64,000 bases of DNA, from assembly GCF_000511355.1 (NCBI RefSeq), contig NC_023135.1, positions 317,462 through 381,461 on the forward strand, in the 5' to 3' direction. Origin of the DNA: Leisingera methylohalidivorans DSM 14336. Lineage in GTDB: Bacteria > Pseudomonadota > Alphaproteobacteria > Rhodobacterales > Rhodobacteraceae. Positions 43,515-52,295 of this stretch are shown one piece after another (position 1 is the stretch's first letter; each line of letters opens with the position of its first letter). The position numbers were made by a program, and so were the translations under genes. The notes under the pieces are model-generated. The model worked only from the letters and a program-made list of their open reading frames with translations, did not search any database and was not told the DNA's origin.

Positions 43515-44618
43515 ATGACCCCGCTAGCCGGCCTGAAGGTGATTGAACTTGCCCGTATCCTGGCAGGGCCCTGGATCGGCCAGTCGCTGGCGGATCTGGG
43601 CGCTGAGGTGGTAAAGGTGGAAAGCCCGGATGGCGACGATACCCGCAAGTGGGGCCCTCCGTTCATTGAGCGCGAGGGCGACAAAACCGCTGCCTATTAC
43701 TATTCCGCCAACCGGGGCAAGGACTGTGTGACTGCCGATTTCCGCACCGAGGAAGGCAGGCAGTTGGTGATCGAGCTGATCCGGGACGCCGACATTCTGA
43801 TCGAGAACTTCAAGGTCGGCGGGTTGCAGAAATACGGTCTGGATTACGACAGCCTGGCGCAGATCAACCCGCGGCTGATCTACTGCTCGGTCACGGGCTT
43901 TGGCCAGGACGGGCCCTATGCCAAGCGGCCGGGCTATGACTTCCTGCTGCAGGGGATGTCAGGGCTGATGTCGATCACCGGCGCGCAGGACGGCCAGCCG
44001 CAGAAGGTGGGAGTGGCGATCACCGATATTGTTACCGGGCTCTACGGGACCATCGGCATTCTTGCAGCGGTGGAGCAGCGCCATACCACGGGGCGCGGCC
44101 AGCATCTGGACATGTCGCTGATGGATTGCGCGACGGCCTTGCTGGCGAACCAGGCGATGAACTATCTGGCGACTGGCGACAGTCCCGTGCGGCTGGGCAA
44201 TGACCACCCGAATATCGCGCCTTATCAGGTGATGGCGGTGAAGGACGGCCATGTGATCCTGGCGGTGGGCAATGACGGCCAGTTCCAGCGGTTGTGCGAT
44301 GTGCTGGGGCTGGCGGAGGCCAAGGCGGATGCGCGGTTCCAGACCAACCAGCTGCGGGTCGCCAACCGCAAGGTGCTGACGGCGGTTCTGGAGGAAGTGC
44401 TGGCGGCGTGGACGCAGTCGGATCTGCTGGCAGCGCTGGAGGCGGCAACAGTGCCCGCCGGGCCGATCAACACCATCGGGCAGGCCTTTGAAGATCCGCA
44501 AATCCAGCACCGCGAGATGCAGATCGCGCCAGAAGGCGTGCCGGGGGTGCGGGGGCCGTGGAAATTCTCGGATGCGGAACTTGCGCTGGAAAAATCGGCG
44601 CCGAAGCTGCCGAAGTAG
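43515..44618 (+). CDS. Family III CoA-transferase (CaiB/BaiF)
   Basis: 367 residues. Moves CoA between carboxylic acids; substrate not determinable. The N-terminal MTPLAGLKVIELARILAGPW and VVKVESPDGDDTRKWGPPF are typical, and the catalytic aspartate is probably in LDMSLMDCATALLANQAMN near residue 208. The gene stands alone. It is preceded by an IS5 remnant and a 12-bp palindrome. GAGAGGACTGTCC stands before the ATG. Confidence 0.9.
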   Translation: MTPLAGLKVIELARILAGPWIGQSLADLGAEVVKVESPDGDDTRKWGPPFIEREGDKTAAYYYSANRGKDCVTADFRTEEGRQLVIELIRDADILIENFKVGGLQKYGLDYDSLAQINPRLIYCSVTGFGQDGPYAKRPGYDFLLQGMSGLMSITGAQDGQPQKVGVAITDIVTGLYGTIGILAAVEQRHTTGRGQHLDMSLMDCATALLANQAMNYLATGDSPVRLGNDHPNIAPYQVMAVKDGHVILAVGNDGQFQRLCDVLGLAEAKADARFQTNQLRVANRKVLTAVLEEVLAAWTQSDLLAALEAATVPAGPINTIGQAFEDPQIQHREMQIAPEGVPGVRGPWKFSDAELALEKSAPKLPK

Positions 44619-44651
44619 CACCCAGCCCGGAGCGCGGCGGAACGGGTGCGA

Positions 44652-45440
44652 TCAGTCCTGAAGGCCTGAACTCAGGCTCAACGGCGGTTGGTCTCCCAGC
44701 AGGCGCCGCACCTTCGGGTCGATGCGGGGACTGGCTTCGGCGTAAGCACCGGTTGCGGCGAGCGCCTCGCGGGCCGACGTTCTTTCGCCGATCCGCACCC
44801 AGACGGTGTTTGTCGCAAAGGGTGCCTGGCCGGGGCCTGCGGAAATTCCCAGGGTCAGCCCCTGCAAGTAGGAGACCTGCTGCGGATGGGCGGGCATCAG
44901 CACTGTTTCCGACAGGTAGCCGCCGCCGCGGCGAGGCGTTTCATACATGCAGATCCGGTTGTTGCGGAGGGTGGCCATGCCGGCATAGCGGCTGCGCTGG
45001 CGAATGCTGCCGTCGCGGGCAACGGCGCGCTCAAACGTGTGGGTGACGGCGCAGCCGTCCTGCGGGCGGAGCCAGATCAGCGTGCGCACGATCTGGCCGG
45101 GCCAGGTCGGGGTGCGGAAATAGCCGTGGTAGAAACCCATGAAACGGCGCAGGCGCCGGGCCTGATCGCGGAACAGGCTGCCGAATTGCAAAGCCGGTGC
45201 CGAGACCGCGGTGGCTGCGCCCCTTTGCTGGCGAAAGTCCTGATGGGGGGCAAACAACGCCTCCTCCTCCAGCCCGAAATAGCGCGCGATGCGGTGCAGA
45301 TTGTAGGCTGACGGCAGGCCATGGCCGTTGAGATAGCGGTTGAACTGCTGCCGGTTCATGCCGATCTCGCGGCAGACTTGGGCGATGCTGCCGGTGTCGG
45401 CGCACAGCCTCCGCAAATTGCGGGAAAAATCTTCTGTCAT
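44652..45440 (-). CDS. XRE-type helix-turn-helix regulator
   Basis: 262 residues. The DNA-binding domain lies at residues about 5-65: IAQVCREIGMNRQQFNRYLN forms the HTH and RIARYFGLEEEALFAPHQDF follows. The C-terminal ligand domain has no recognised family name. It is divergent from the CocE-type hydrolase with 142 bp between, where four 10-bp direct repeats lie. Likely autoregulated and controlling the hydrolase. Confidence 0.85.
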   Translation of the reverse strand: MTEDFSRNLRRLCADTGSIAQVCREIGMNRQQFNRYLNGHGLPSAYNLHRIARYFGLEEEALFAPHQDFRQQRGAATAVSAPALQFGSLFRDQARRLRRFMGFYHGYFRTPTWPGQIVRTLIWLRPQDGCAVTHTFERAVARDGSIRQRSRYAGMATLRNNRICMYETPRRGGGYLSETVLMPAHPQQVSYLQGLTLGISAGPGQAPFATNTVWVRIGERTSAREALAATGAYAEASPRIDPKVRRLLGDQPPLSLSSGLQD

Positions 45441-45471
45441 CGGTGCGGGCTTTCACGGATTGGCGGTCTGA

Positions 45472-45511
45472 CTGCGTACAACTGCTTACATCTGCGTACA
45501 AGTGCTCACTT
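45472..45511. repeat. Four tandem 10-bp repeats, candidate XRE operator
   Basis: Back-to-back decamers CTGCGTACAA, CTGCTTACAT, CTGCGTACAA and the weaker GTGCTCACTT. A 10-bp period puts each copy on the same helix face. It lies in the divergent gap between the XRE regulator (32 bp from its start) and the hydrolase (71 bp). Confidence 0.7.
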
Positions 45512-45582
45512 TTCATATGATGCCAGTTTGGCAAGAGTGCCGCCAAAGGGCACCGCCCGGAACATAAGACAAGGAAGACCAA

Positions 45583-47568
45583 ATGCCCGGCGCATTCAGT
45601 ATCATTGAGAACACCTGGATCACCCTGACGGACGGGCGCAAGCTGTCGGCGCGGATGTGGATGCCCGACGGCGAGGGGCCGTTTCCGGCAATTCTGGAAT
45701 ATTTGCCCTACCGCAAGCGCGACGGCACCGCGCCGCGTGATGAGACCACGCATCCTGTTTTTGCTGCCGAAGGATATGCCTGCGTCCGGGTGGATATTGC
45801 CGGCACCGGTGACAGCGAGGGGGCGTTCGACGACGAATACTCCGAGCAAGAGCTGAGCGATGGCGAGGCGGTTCTGGCCTGGATTGCGGCGCAGAGCTGG
45901 TGCGATGGCAAAATCGGCATGATCGGCATCAGCTGGGGCGGCTTTAACGGGCTGCAGCTGGCGTTCCGCCGCCCCAAGGCATTGAAAGCAGTGGTTTCCG
46001 TGGCCTCGACCGTGGACCGCTATGCCGATGACATCCACTACATGGGCGGCTGCCTGCTGAGCGACAACGCCAATTGGGGCAGCCAGATGTTTGCCTATCA
46101 GTCGCGCCCGGCGGACCCGGAACACCGGCCGGACTGGCGCGAGGACTGGATCAAGCGGATTGAGGAGATGCCCTTCATGGCCGCTGATTGGCTGCGGCAG
46201 CAGACTCGGGGGGATTTCTGGAAGCACGGCTCGGTTTGCGAGGATTGGTCTGCAATTCAAGCGCCGGTGCTGGCGATCACCGGCTGGGCGGATGCCTATG
46301 TGAACGCACCGCCTGCACTGGCCGCGAACCTGAGTGTTCCAGCCAAGGCGATGATCGGCCCGTGGGAGCACCGCTATGCCCATATCGCCAAGCTGGATCC
46401 GGCGGATTTCCATGGCGAGGTGCTGGCCTGGTTCGGCAAGTGGCTGAAGGAGGAGGACACCGGAGCCGGGGACCTGCCGGATTACCGCGTCTACATGCAG
46501 GAGCATTTCAACCCGACGATGCAGAACAAACCGCGGCAGGGCTGCTGGGTGGCAGAAGCCGCATGGCCCTCGCCCAATGTGCAGGAGCGGGTGATGCATC
46601 TGGGGGCAGATGTGCTGGCGGATGCGGCGGCGAGCGGCACGCTGGCCGTCAGCAGCCCGGCCACGGCGGGTCAGGCGTCGGGCTATTTCTGTCCGGGGAT
46701 GCGGTTTGACAATGAGCTGGCGGGCGATCAGGCAGGCGACGATGCGCTCTCGGCCTGTTTTGATACCGCGCCGCTGGCCGCGCCGCTGGAACTGCTGGGC
46801 CGCCCGCGGGTGAGGGTGGCGTTCAGCGTCGATAAGCCGGTGGCGCAGCTGGTTGCGCGGCTTTGCGACGTGTCGCCGGAAGGTGTCTCGCAGCGGATCA
46901 CCTTCCGGCCGCTGAACCTGACTTGCCGGGACGGGTTCGAGGCGCCTCGGAAGCTGGTTCCGGGGCAACGCTATGAAGCGGAGATCGAGCTTAATGAATG
47001 CGCGCACCATCTGCGGGCGGGCCACGTGCTTCGTCTGGCGCTGTCGACGTCCTACTGGCCGGTTGTCTGGCCCGCGCCGGAGGCGGCGGAGGTGACACTG
47101 CATCTGGAGGATTGCGCGCTGGTGCTGCCGGAGCGGCGGGTTTCGGAAGAGATCGACCCGCAGGCCCCCGGCGCGCCGCGCGACTACCCGGTGCTGCAGG
47201 CGGAGCAGCTGCGGAAGCCCGGCGGCACCTCCAGGACCTGGACACGGGAGGACGGTGCGCTGGTGCTGGATACGTTCGACGATTACGGCAAGGCGGTGGA
47301 TCCCTACCACGGGATGTGTGCCGGCAGCCACGTCTCCATGCATTACGAAGTGCATCCGGATGATCCGGCCACTGCAGCCTTTGCCAGCGACTGGAATTTC
47401 GAGTTCGGGCGCGGTGGATGGCAGGTTGCGATCGATACCGAAAACAAGGTGACCTGCGACCGGGAGAATTTCTATCTTTGGCGCCGGGTGACGGCCTTTG
47501 AAGGGGCCGGCAAGGAGGTGGTCCTGACCAAGGAGTGGCAGGAGGTGATTCCACGCGGTGTCTTGTAA
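45583..47568 (+). CDS. CocE/NonD-family hydrolase
   Basis: 661 residues, alpha/beta hydrolase of the X-Pro dipeptidyl-peptidase/cocaine esterase type. The N-terminal domain shows RVDIAGTGDSEG and the nucleophile elbow GISWGGFN with Ser117; likely Asp is in TGWADAYVNAPP and His in PWEHRYAHIAKL. A C-terminal jelly-roll domain runs from about residue 400. No signal peptide, so cytosolic. It hydrolyses esters or amides of unknown identity. Probably controlled by the divergent XRE regulator through the 10-bp repeats. Confidence 0.9.
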   Translation: MPGAFSIIENTWITLTDGRKLSARMWMPDGEGPFPAILEYLPYRKRDGTAPRDETTHPVFAAEGYACVRVDIAGTGDSEGAFDDEYSEQELSDGEAVLAWIAAQSWCDGKIGMIGISWGGFNGLQLAFRRPKALKAVVSVASTVDRYADDIHYMGGCLLSDNANWGSQMFAYQSRPADPEHRPDWREDWIKRIEEMPFMAADWLRQQTRGDFWKHGSVCEDWSAIQAPVLAITGWADAYVNAPPALAANLSVPAKAMIGPWEHRYAHIAKLDPADFHGEVLAWFGKWLKEEDTGAGDLPDYRVYMQEHFNPTMQNKPRQGCWVAEAAWPSPNVQERVMHLGADVLADAAASGTLAVSSPATAGQASGYFCPGMRFDNELAGDQAGDDALSACFDTAPLAAPLELLGRPRVRVAFSVDKPVAQLVARLCDVSPEGVSQRITFRPLNLTCRDGFEAPRKLVPGQRYEAEIELNECAHHLRAGHVLRLALSTSYWPVVWPAPEAAEVTLHLEDCALVLPERRVSEEIDPQAPGAPRDYPVLQAEQLRKPGGTSRTWTREDGALVLDTFDDYGKAVDPYHGMCAGSHVSMHYEVHPDDPATAAFASDWNFEFGRGGWQVAIDTENKVTCDRENFYLWRRVTAFEGAGKEVVLTKEWQEVIPRGVL

Positions 47569-47732
47569 ACCGGGGCGGGGCGCGGGCGGATTTTCGGCAA
47601 TTCGCCCGCATTTGCCTTGGATTTGACATAGTGCGTTACCGAAAGCACACAGGCCCTTAACCATTTCATTGCATGTTAGGCCCTCAGCTGGCTGCCGTTG
47701 CCTTGACCCTGCCGGATCGGCAAATGTCCTGG

Positions 47733-47748
47733 TTAACGAGCGGTTAAC
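47733..47748 (+). promoter_or_regulatory. Perfect CtrA-type box upstream of the gtr-like operon
   Basis: TTAA-CGAGCGG-TTAAC matches TTAA-N7-TTAAC exactly, and the larger unit GGTTAAC-GAGC-GGTTAAC is a direct repeat. It ends 22 bp before the GTG start of the glycosyltransferase gene, so it overlaps the likely promoter or leader. Confidence 0.65.
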
Positions 47749-47770
47749 AAACAGTACTGGGGGCGAAAAA

Positions 47771-48748
47771 GTGCAGCTTTCCGTTGTTGTGCCCTGCTAC
47801 AATGAAGAAGAGTCGGTCCCCATGCTGGTGGAACGGCTGGTGCAGGCCATTGAACCATGGGCGCAGGACGCCGAGATCATCCTGGCGGATGACGGCTCCA
47901 GCGACGAAACCTGGGCGGCGATCGAGGCGGCCCACGCCAAATACCCTGTGGTGCGGGGCATCCGCCTGTCGGCGAACCGCGGCCATCAGGTGGCACTGAC
48001 CGCGGGGCTGGAGGCTGCGCGGGGCGCGCGTATCTTCATGCTGGATGCCGACCTGCAGGACCCGCCGGAAATCCTGCCCGATATGATGATGATGATGGAC
48101 CGCGGCTATGACGTGGTTTACGGGCGCCGGGCCGAACGGCAGGGCGAAACCCTGTTCAAGAAGGCCACCGCCTATCTGTTCTACCGTTTTCTGAACACGC
48201 TGTCGGATGTGGATATCCCCAAGGACACCGGCGACTTCCGCCTGGTCAGCCGCCGCGCGCTGCAGGCGGTGCTGGCGATGCCCGAGCGCGCGCGGTTCAT
48301 CCGCGGCATGTTCGCCTGGGCAGGGTACAGGCAGATCGGACTCGAATACGTGCGCGATGCGCGGGTTGCGGGCGTTACCAAATACCCGTTCCGCGCCATG
48401 CTGCGCTTTGCCACCGATGCGCTGACCGGGTTTTCCACCAAGCCGCTGAAAATGGCCACGCGGCTGGCCTTCCTGAGCCTTTATGTGACCTTCCTGATGG
48501 CGGTCTATGTGTTCCTGTCTCTGATCCTCTACAACACCGCGCCCGGCTGGGCGTCGATGCTGCTGGCGATTTCCTTCTTCTCGGGCATCCAGCTTCTGAC
48601 GCTGGGGATCATGGGGGAATACATCGGCAGGCTTTATATGGAGAGCAAGCAGCGGCCGATGTACTTTCTGTCGGAGGAGACCGGCGCTGCGGCGGCGGCT
48701 GATCCGGTGAACATCGAAACAGCCCCCCGGCAAAAGGAAGCGTCGTAA
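47771..48748 (+). CDS. gtrB: GtrB-like family 2 glycosyltransferase
   Basis: Transfers a sugar to undecaprenyl phosphate at the inner membrane. 325 residues. GT2 domain: VQLSVVVPCYNEEESVPMLV, the DXD-like IFMLDADLQDPPEILPDMMM and later DTGDFRLVSRRALQAVLAM. Two membrane segments at the C-terminus (LAFLSLYVTFLMAVYVFLSL, MLLAISFFSGIQLLTLGIMG). I start at GTG 47771, where family similarity begins and GGGGGCG stands upstream; an ATG at 47669 in the open frame gives unrelated sequence and includes the CtrA box. First gene of a four-gene operon. Confidence 0.87.
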   Translation: MQLSVVVPCYNEEESVPMLVERLVQAIEPWAQDAEIILADDGSSDETWAAIEAAHAKYPVVRGIRLSANRGHQVALTAGLEAARGARIFMLDADLQDPPEILPDMMMMMDRGYDVVYGRRAERQGETLFKKATAYLFYRFLNTLSDVDIPKDTGDFRLVSRRALQAVLAMPERARFIRGMFAWAGYRQIGLEYVRDARVAGVTKYPFRAMLRFATDALTGFSTKPLKMATRLAFLSLYVTFLMAVYVFLSLILYNTAPGWASMLLAISFFSGIQLLTLGIMGEYIGRLYMESKQRPMYFLSEETGAAAAADPVNIETAPRQKEAS

Positions 48749-48749
48749 G

Positions 48750-49142
48750 TTGGCTGTTTTCGGGAGCGATGCCGGTCAGGTTCTGCGGTTCTCGGTTGTG
48801 GGCGCGGCGGTCGCCGGGCTTTATGTGCTGGGCTATACTGGGCTGCTGGCAGCGGGGCTGGCGCAGGCCTCCGCCAATGGGCTCGCTTTTGCGGCTGCTG
48901 TGGCGGTTCAATACGTGCTGCAAACGGCATGGACCTTCCGCCGCCCGTTGGGCCTGCCGGAACAGATGGCGCGCTTTGCCTGCACCATTGCTGCAGGATT
49001 CGCCGTTTCGATGGTGATCACCGGCGTGATCGGCCCGGCGCTGGGCTGGGCGGATTGGTTGTCCGCCGCTGCCGTCACGGTGATCCTGCCGGTTCAGAAT
49101 TTCATCATCTTCCGCCTCTGGGTGTACGCCGCGGCTGGCTGA
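48750..49142 (+). CDS. gtrA: GtrA-like flippase-type membrane protein
   Basis: 130 residues, four membrane segments (VLRFSVVGAAVAGLYVLGYT and following), family GtrA/DPMS. Thought to flip the lipid-linked sugar made by GtrB. The start is TTG, as no in-frame ATG lies near; AAGGAAG stands upstream within the gtrB end. It begins 1 bp after the gtrB stop. Next gene is 18 bp away. Confidence 0.85.
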   Translation: MAVFGSDAGQVLRFSVVGAAVAGLYVLGYTGLLAAGLAQASANGLAFAAAVAVQYVLQTAWTFRRPLGLPEQMARFACTIAAGFAVSMVITGVIGPALGWADWLSAAAVTVILPVQNFIIFRLWVYAAAG

Positions 49143-49160
49143 CTATCGATCGGAGCAATC

Positions 49161-49925
49161 ATGTCTCATATCTATTCCAACGAGTTTTATGACTATATCG
49201 ACCAAGGTGCGCGGACTTCGGCGCAGGCAATGATTTCAGTGGTGCAGCCGCATCTGCAAGCGGGCAGCGTGCTGGACCTGGGCAGCGGCCGCGGTGTTTG
49301 GCTAAGCGAATGGATCAAAGCCGGGGTTCAGGACGTGGCGGGGGTTGATGGTGACTATGTTGATCGCGACCGGCTGGCGATCCCGAGGGAGCAGTTCCAT
49401 GCTGCAGATCTGACCCGGGCCTTTGATCTGGGCCGAAAGTTCGATCTGGCGCAAAGCCTTGAAGTCGGGGAGCACCTGCCCGAGACAGCCTCGGAGAAAT
49501 TGGTGGACAGCCTGGTTCGTCATGCCGACCGGGTGCTGTTCTCGGCTGCCGTTCCGGGGCAAGGGGGTGAATTCCATGTCAACGAAAAGCCGCTGTCCTT
49601 CTGGCAAGAGTTGTTTGCGGCGCGCGGCTTTGCCGCCTTTGATTTTGCCCGCCCCCGTCTGAAGGACATGGACGGTATTGAACCCTGGTACCGCTATAAC
49701 ACCGTGCTTTATGCCAATGAAGCCGGGCGCCATGGCCTGCCGGAGGCAGTGCTGGACGCTGAAATTCCCGCAGGTCAGAAAGTGCCGCTGGCGGGAAGCC
49801 TTGGCTGGCGGATGCGGCGCGGGATTGTTTCGCTGATGCCGCAGCCGATGGTGACCAGGATCGCGCAGGGTCGTGCAGCTGTTTTGGTCCGCCGCGCCCG
49901 GCGCTTGCAAAAGGTTTCGGGATGA
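49161..49925 (+). CDS. Class I SAM-dependent methyltransferase
   Basis: 254 residues. SAM motif I is VLDLGSGRGVWLSEWIKAG near residue 36, with motif II region VDGDYVDRDRLAIP. The later VEFH-type strand FDLAQSLEVGEHLPETASEK gives the post-I acidic loop. It sits inside the gtr-like operon and may methylate the attached sugar. GGAGC precedes the ATG; its stop overlaps the next start (ATGA). Confidence 0.85.
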   Translation: MSHIYSNEFYDYIDQGARTSAQAMISVVQPHLQAGSVLDLGSGRGVWLSEWIKAGVQDVAGVDGDYVDRDRLAIPREQFHAADLTRAFDLGRKFDLAQSLEVGEHLPETASEKLVDSLVRHADRVLFSAAVPGQGGEFHVNEKPLSFWQELFAARGFAAFDFARPRLKDMDGIEPWYRYNTVLYANEAGRHGLPEAVLDAEIPAGQKVPLAGSLGWRMRRGIVSLMPQPMVTRIAQGRAAVLVRRARRLQKVSG

Positions 49926-51394
49926 CCTTTGCCTCTGCCATCAGCACCGTTTCACAGTGGCGCAGCTTGCCGCAGCTTGCGGTCACAGTGGCTGCAATCT
50001 TCGCTATTCTGCTGCTGAGCGCGTTGTTTCAGCTGCCGGACCCGATGATCCGCCATGACGATTACCCGGCGCTGCTGGCAGATCCTGCGCTGTTTTACTC
50101 CAAAACCCTGACCGAAGGGCGCTGGGTCAACTACCTGTGGCATCTGCGCGGCGTGGTGACGCCGGCCTGGCTGAACTTCCTGGTCTACCAGTTGCTGTGG
50201 TCCATCTACCTGGGCTGCCTGGTTCACAACGCCTTTGACCGCGAGGCGGAGGTTTGGCAAAGGGTGATGGTGGCACTGATTGCCGGTCTCAGCCTGCCTT
50301 GGGTGCTGATCTCAATGTGGTTCAACACATTGATTCCGGGGCTGGCCGTTCTGGCGCTCTATGGCTGGCTTGCCACCCGGTTGAGCGAGCGGGCGTGCCG
50401 CTGGCTGATGCTGGTCTTTGTTCCGGCGGCGCTGATGTCATATACGACCTATCCGTTTCTGATCCTCGCGATGAGCCTGACCCGCGCTGATGCCGCACGT
50501 TCAGCAAAGGATCTGGCGGGCTTGCTGGCGCTGTTCATTGCCAGTTTTGCGCTGGGGATGCTGGCGATATATTCGCTGAACTATGCCGAGCACGGGGTGT
50601 TCGGGGTGCCGATGGCAGACTGGCGCAACCCCAGCCCGGCAACGGACCTGGCCTCGGTGTTGACCAATTCCAAACTGGCGGCGGGTTTCCTGGAGAACCT
50701 GGTGCTGAAGGGCGGTTACAGCATCACCTGGCTGGCGCTTTTGCAGGCCGCGCTGCTTGGCTGTGCCGTATGGGCCGTGCTGCGCCGGGACAAATGGCGG
50801 GCGCTGTACATGCTGTCCGGGGCCGGGCTGGGGCTGACGCTGCTTTGCCTGCAGGTCATTCGCAGCGGTATTGACATGCCGGTGCGGTCCGGCGGATTTC
50901 TGTGGGCGTTCGGCGCAGTCTTTATCGGGTTGTTCGCCCTTCAGCTGCGTGATGGCGGGCGGGCCCGGCTGAGCCGCAATCTGCTGTTCTCCGTCACGGC
51001 CCTGTATGTGATCTTTGCCGGGCTGACGCACTATTTCTCTACCGAATGGAACCGCCTGAGCCGGCATATGGCGGCGGAGCTGGCTGGCCGGGAAGGGCCG
51101 GTTTATGTCACCGGCACTTATCTGTCCCTGGAAGCGGCCAGCAAGTCGGACCTGCAAGAGGAACGGTCCGTCGAATTCCGGCTGAATTATCTGACAGGGC
51201 GGGACATCGTGATATGCGAAAGGCGGCCTGAAGACTGTGCCGGACTGCCGGAGGAGTTGCGCGGCGGCCTGCTGGAGAGCCGGGTTTATGAGGTGCGCCA
51301 TATCGATGGCGGATCGGTTCTGATGCTGTCGCCCGAAGCGCTGCGGGAAGGCAAGCTGGAGGCCGCCCGGAAAAACCGCCAGGCTGACGGCTAA
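49922..51394 (+). CDS. GtrII-like polytopic glucosyltransferase
   Basis: 490 residues, about ten membrane segments in the first 360 residues, then a periplasmic-type C-terminal domain with three cysteines. A double-Asp motif after the first helix (DPMIRHDDYPALL) fits GtrII and GT-C glycosyltransferases that use lipid-linked sugar. It likely moves the sugar onto lipopolysaccharide or another surface glycan. The gtrB-gtrA-methyltransferase-gtrII order resembles phage-derived serotype-conversion loci. Confidence 0.75.
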   Translation: MTFASAISTVSQWRSLPQLAVTVAAIFAILLLSALFQLPDPMIRHDDYPALLADPALFYSKTLTEGRWVNYLWHLRGVVTPAWLNFLVYQLLWSIYLGCLVHNAFDREAEVWQRVMVALIAGLSLPWVLISMWFNTLIPGLAVLALYGWLATRLSERACRWLMLVFVPAALMSYTTYPFLILAMSLTRADAARSAKDLAGLLALFIASFALGMLAIYSLNYAEHGVFGVPMADWRNPSPATDLASVLTNSKLAAGFLENLVLKGGYSITWLALLQAALLGCAVWAVLRRDKWRALYMLSGAGLGLTLLCLQVIRSGIDMPVRSGGFLWAFGAVFIGLFALQLRDGGRARLSRNLLFSVTALYVIFAGLTHYFSTEWNRLSRHMAAELAGREGPVYVTGTYLSLEAASKSDLQEERSVEFRLNYLTGRDIVICERRPEDCAGLPEELRGGLLESRVYEVRHIDGGSVLMLSPEALREGKLEAARKNRQADG

Positions 51395-51440
51395 CGCCGG
51401 GCATTGGCCCGGCGGTATGATACGGCGGTTCGGAGCTGTC

Positions 51441-52295
51441 TTAGAAGTCGAGGCCCAGATCCAGGGTGCGCGCCGAATGTGTCAGGGCACCGGAGGAGAT
51501 GTAATCGACCCCCGTGGCGGCCACCTCGGCAATGCGGTCCAGGCGCATGTTGCCGGAGGCCTCGGTCACCACATAGCCCTTGGCGATCTCCACGGCCTTG
51601 ACCAAAGTTGGGGTGTCCATGTTGTCCAAAAGCACCACATCGGCGCCGCCGGTAGCAATGACTTCGGTCAGCTGGTCCAGGGTGTCGACCTCGATTTCCA
51701 CCTTCATCATGTGGCTGACGCTGGATTTGGCGGCCTCCAGAACGGCGCGTACCCCGCCTGCCGCGGCGATATGGTTGTCCTTGATCAGGATGGCATCCGA
51801 CAGACCGAAACGGTGGCTGTAGCCGCCGCCATGCAGTACAGCCTGCTTCTCGGCAATGCGCAGGCCTGGCGTGGTCTTGCGGGTGCAGGTGATGCGGGTG
51901 GCGGTGCCCTTGGTCTCCGTAGCAAAGGCCGCTGTCAGCGTGGCAATGCCAGTCAGCCGGCCTGCAAAGTTCAGCGCCACGCGCTCACCCGAGAGGATCG
52001 AGGCGGCGGAGCCTTCGATGGTCATCAGCGTGTCGCCCTTCCGGCATGGGCTGCCGTCCGGCAGGCGCGTTTCCACCTTCAGCCCGGCATCCACCAGGTG
52101 AAAGGCGATGCGGGCGATTTGCATCCCGGAAACCACGCCGTCCTCGCGGGCGTTCAGCCGGGCGGAGTAAGTGGCGGAGGCCGGGATCACCGCGCGGGTG
52201 GTGATGTCACCGTTCTGGCCCAGGTCCTCCATCAGCGCGGCACGCACCATCGGTTCCAGGATCAGGTCGGGCAGGGTGGCGAATTGAGTGCTCAT
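51441..52295 (-). CDS. nadC: Nicotinate-nucleotide pyrophosphorylase (carboxylating)
   Basis: Turns quinolinate into nicotinate mononucleotide. 284 residues. Conserved parts include AALMEDLGQNGDITTRAVIP near residue 18, the KKTTPGLR-like motif TRKTTPGLRIAEKQAVLHGG with substrate-binding residues, LSDAILIKDNHIAAAGG, and EASGNMRLDRIAEVAATGVD. The ATG overlaps the nadB stop. Last gene of nadA-nadB-nadC. Confidence 0.96.
   Translation of the reverse strand: MSTQFATLPDLILEPMVRAALMEDLGQNGDITTRAVIPASATYSARLNAREDGVVSGMQIARIAFHLVDAGLKVETRLPDGSPCRKGDTLMTIEGSAASILSGERVALNFAGRLTGIATLTAAFATETKGTATRITCTRKTTPGLRIAEKQAVLHGGGYSHRFGLSDAILIKDNHIAAAGGVRAVLEAAKSSVSHMMKVEIEVDTLDQLTEVIATGGADVVLLDNMDTPTLVKAVEIAKGYVVTEASGNMRLDRIAEVAATGVDYISSGALTHSARTLDLGLDF

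Noticed and set aside
45031-47664. 877-codon minus-strand open frame opposite the CocE-type hydrolase
   Set aside because: Its sequence has no domain signature, overlaps the XRE gene in a different frame and crosses the divergent promoter. A shadow of GC-rich coding.
47669-47770. ATG at 47669 as the start of the gtrB-like gene
   Set aside because: The extra 34 residues have no family similarity and would place the CtrA box inside the coding region; GTG 47771 fits better.
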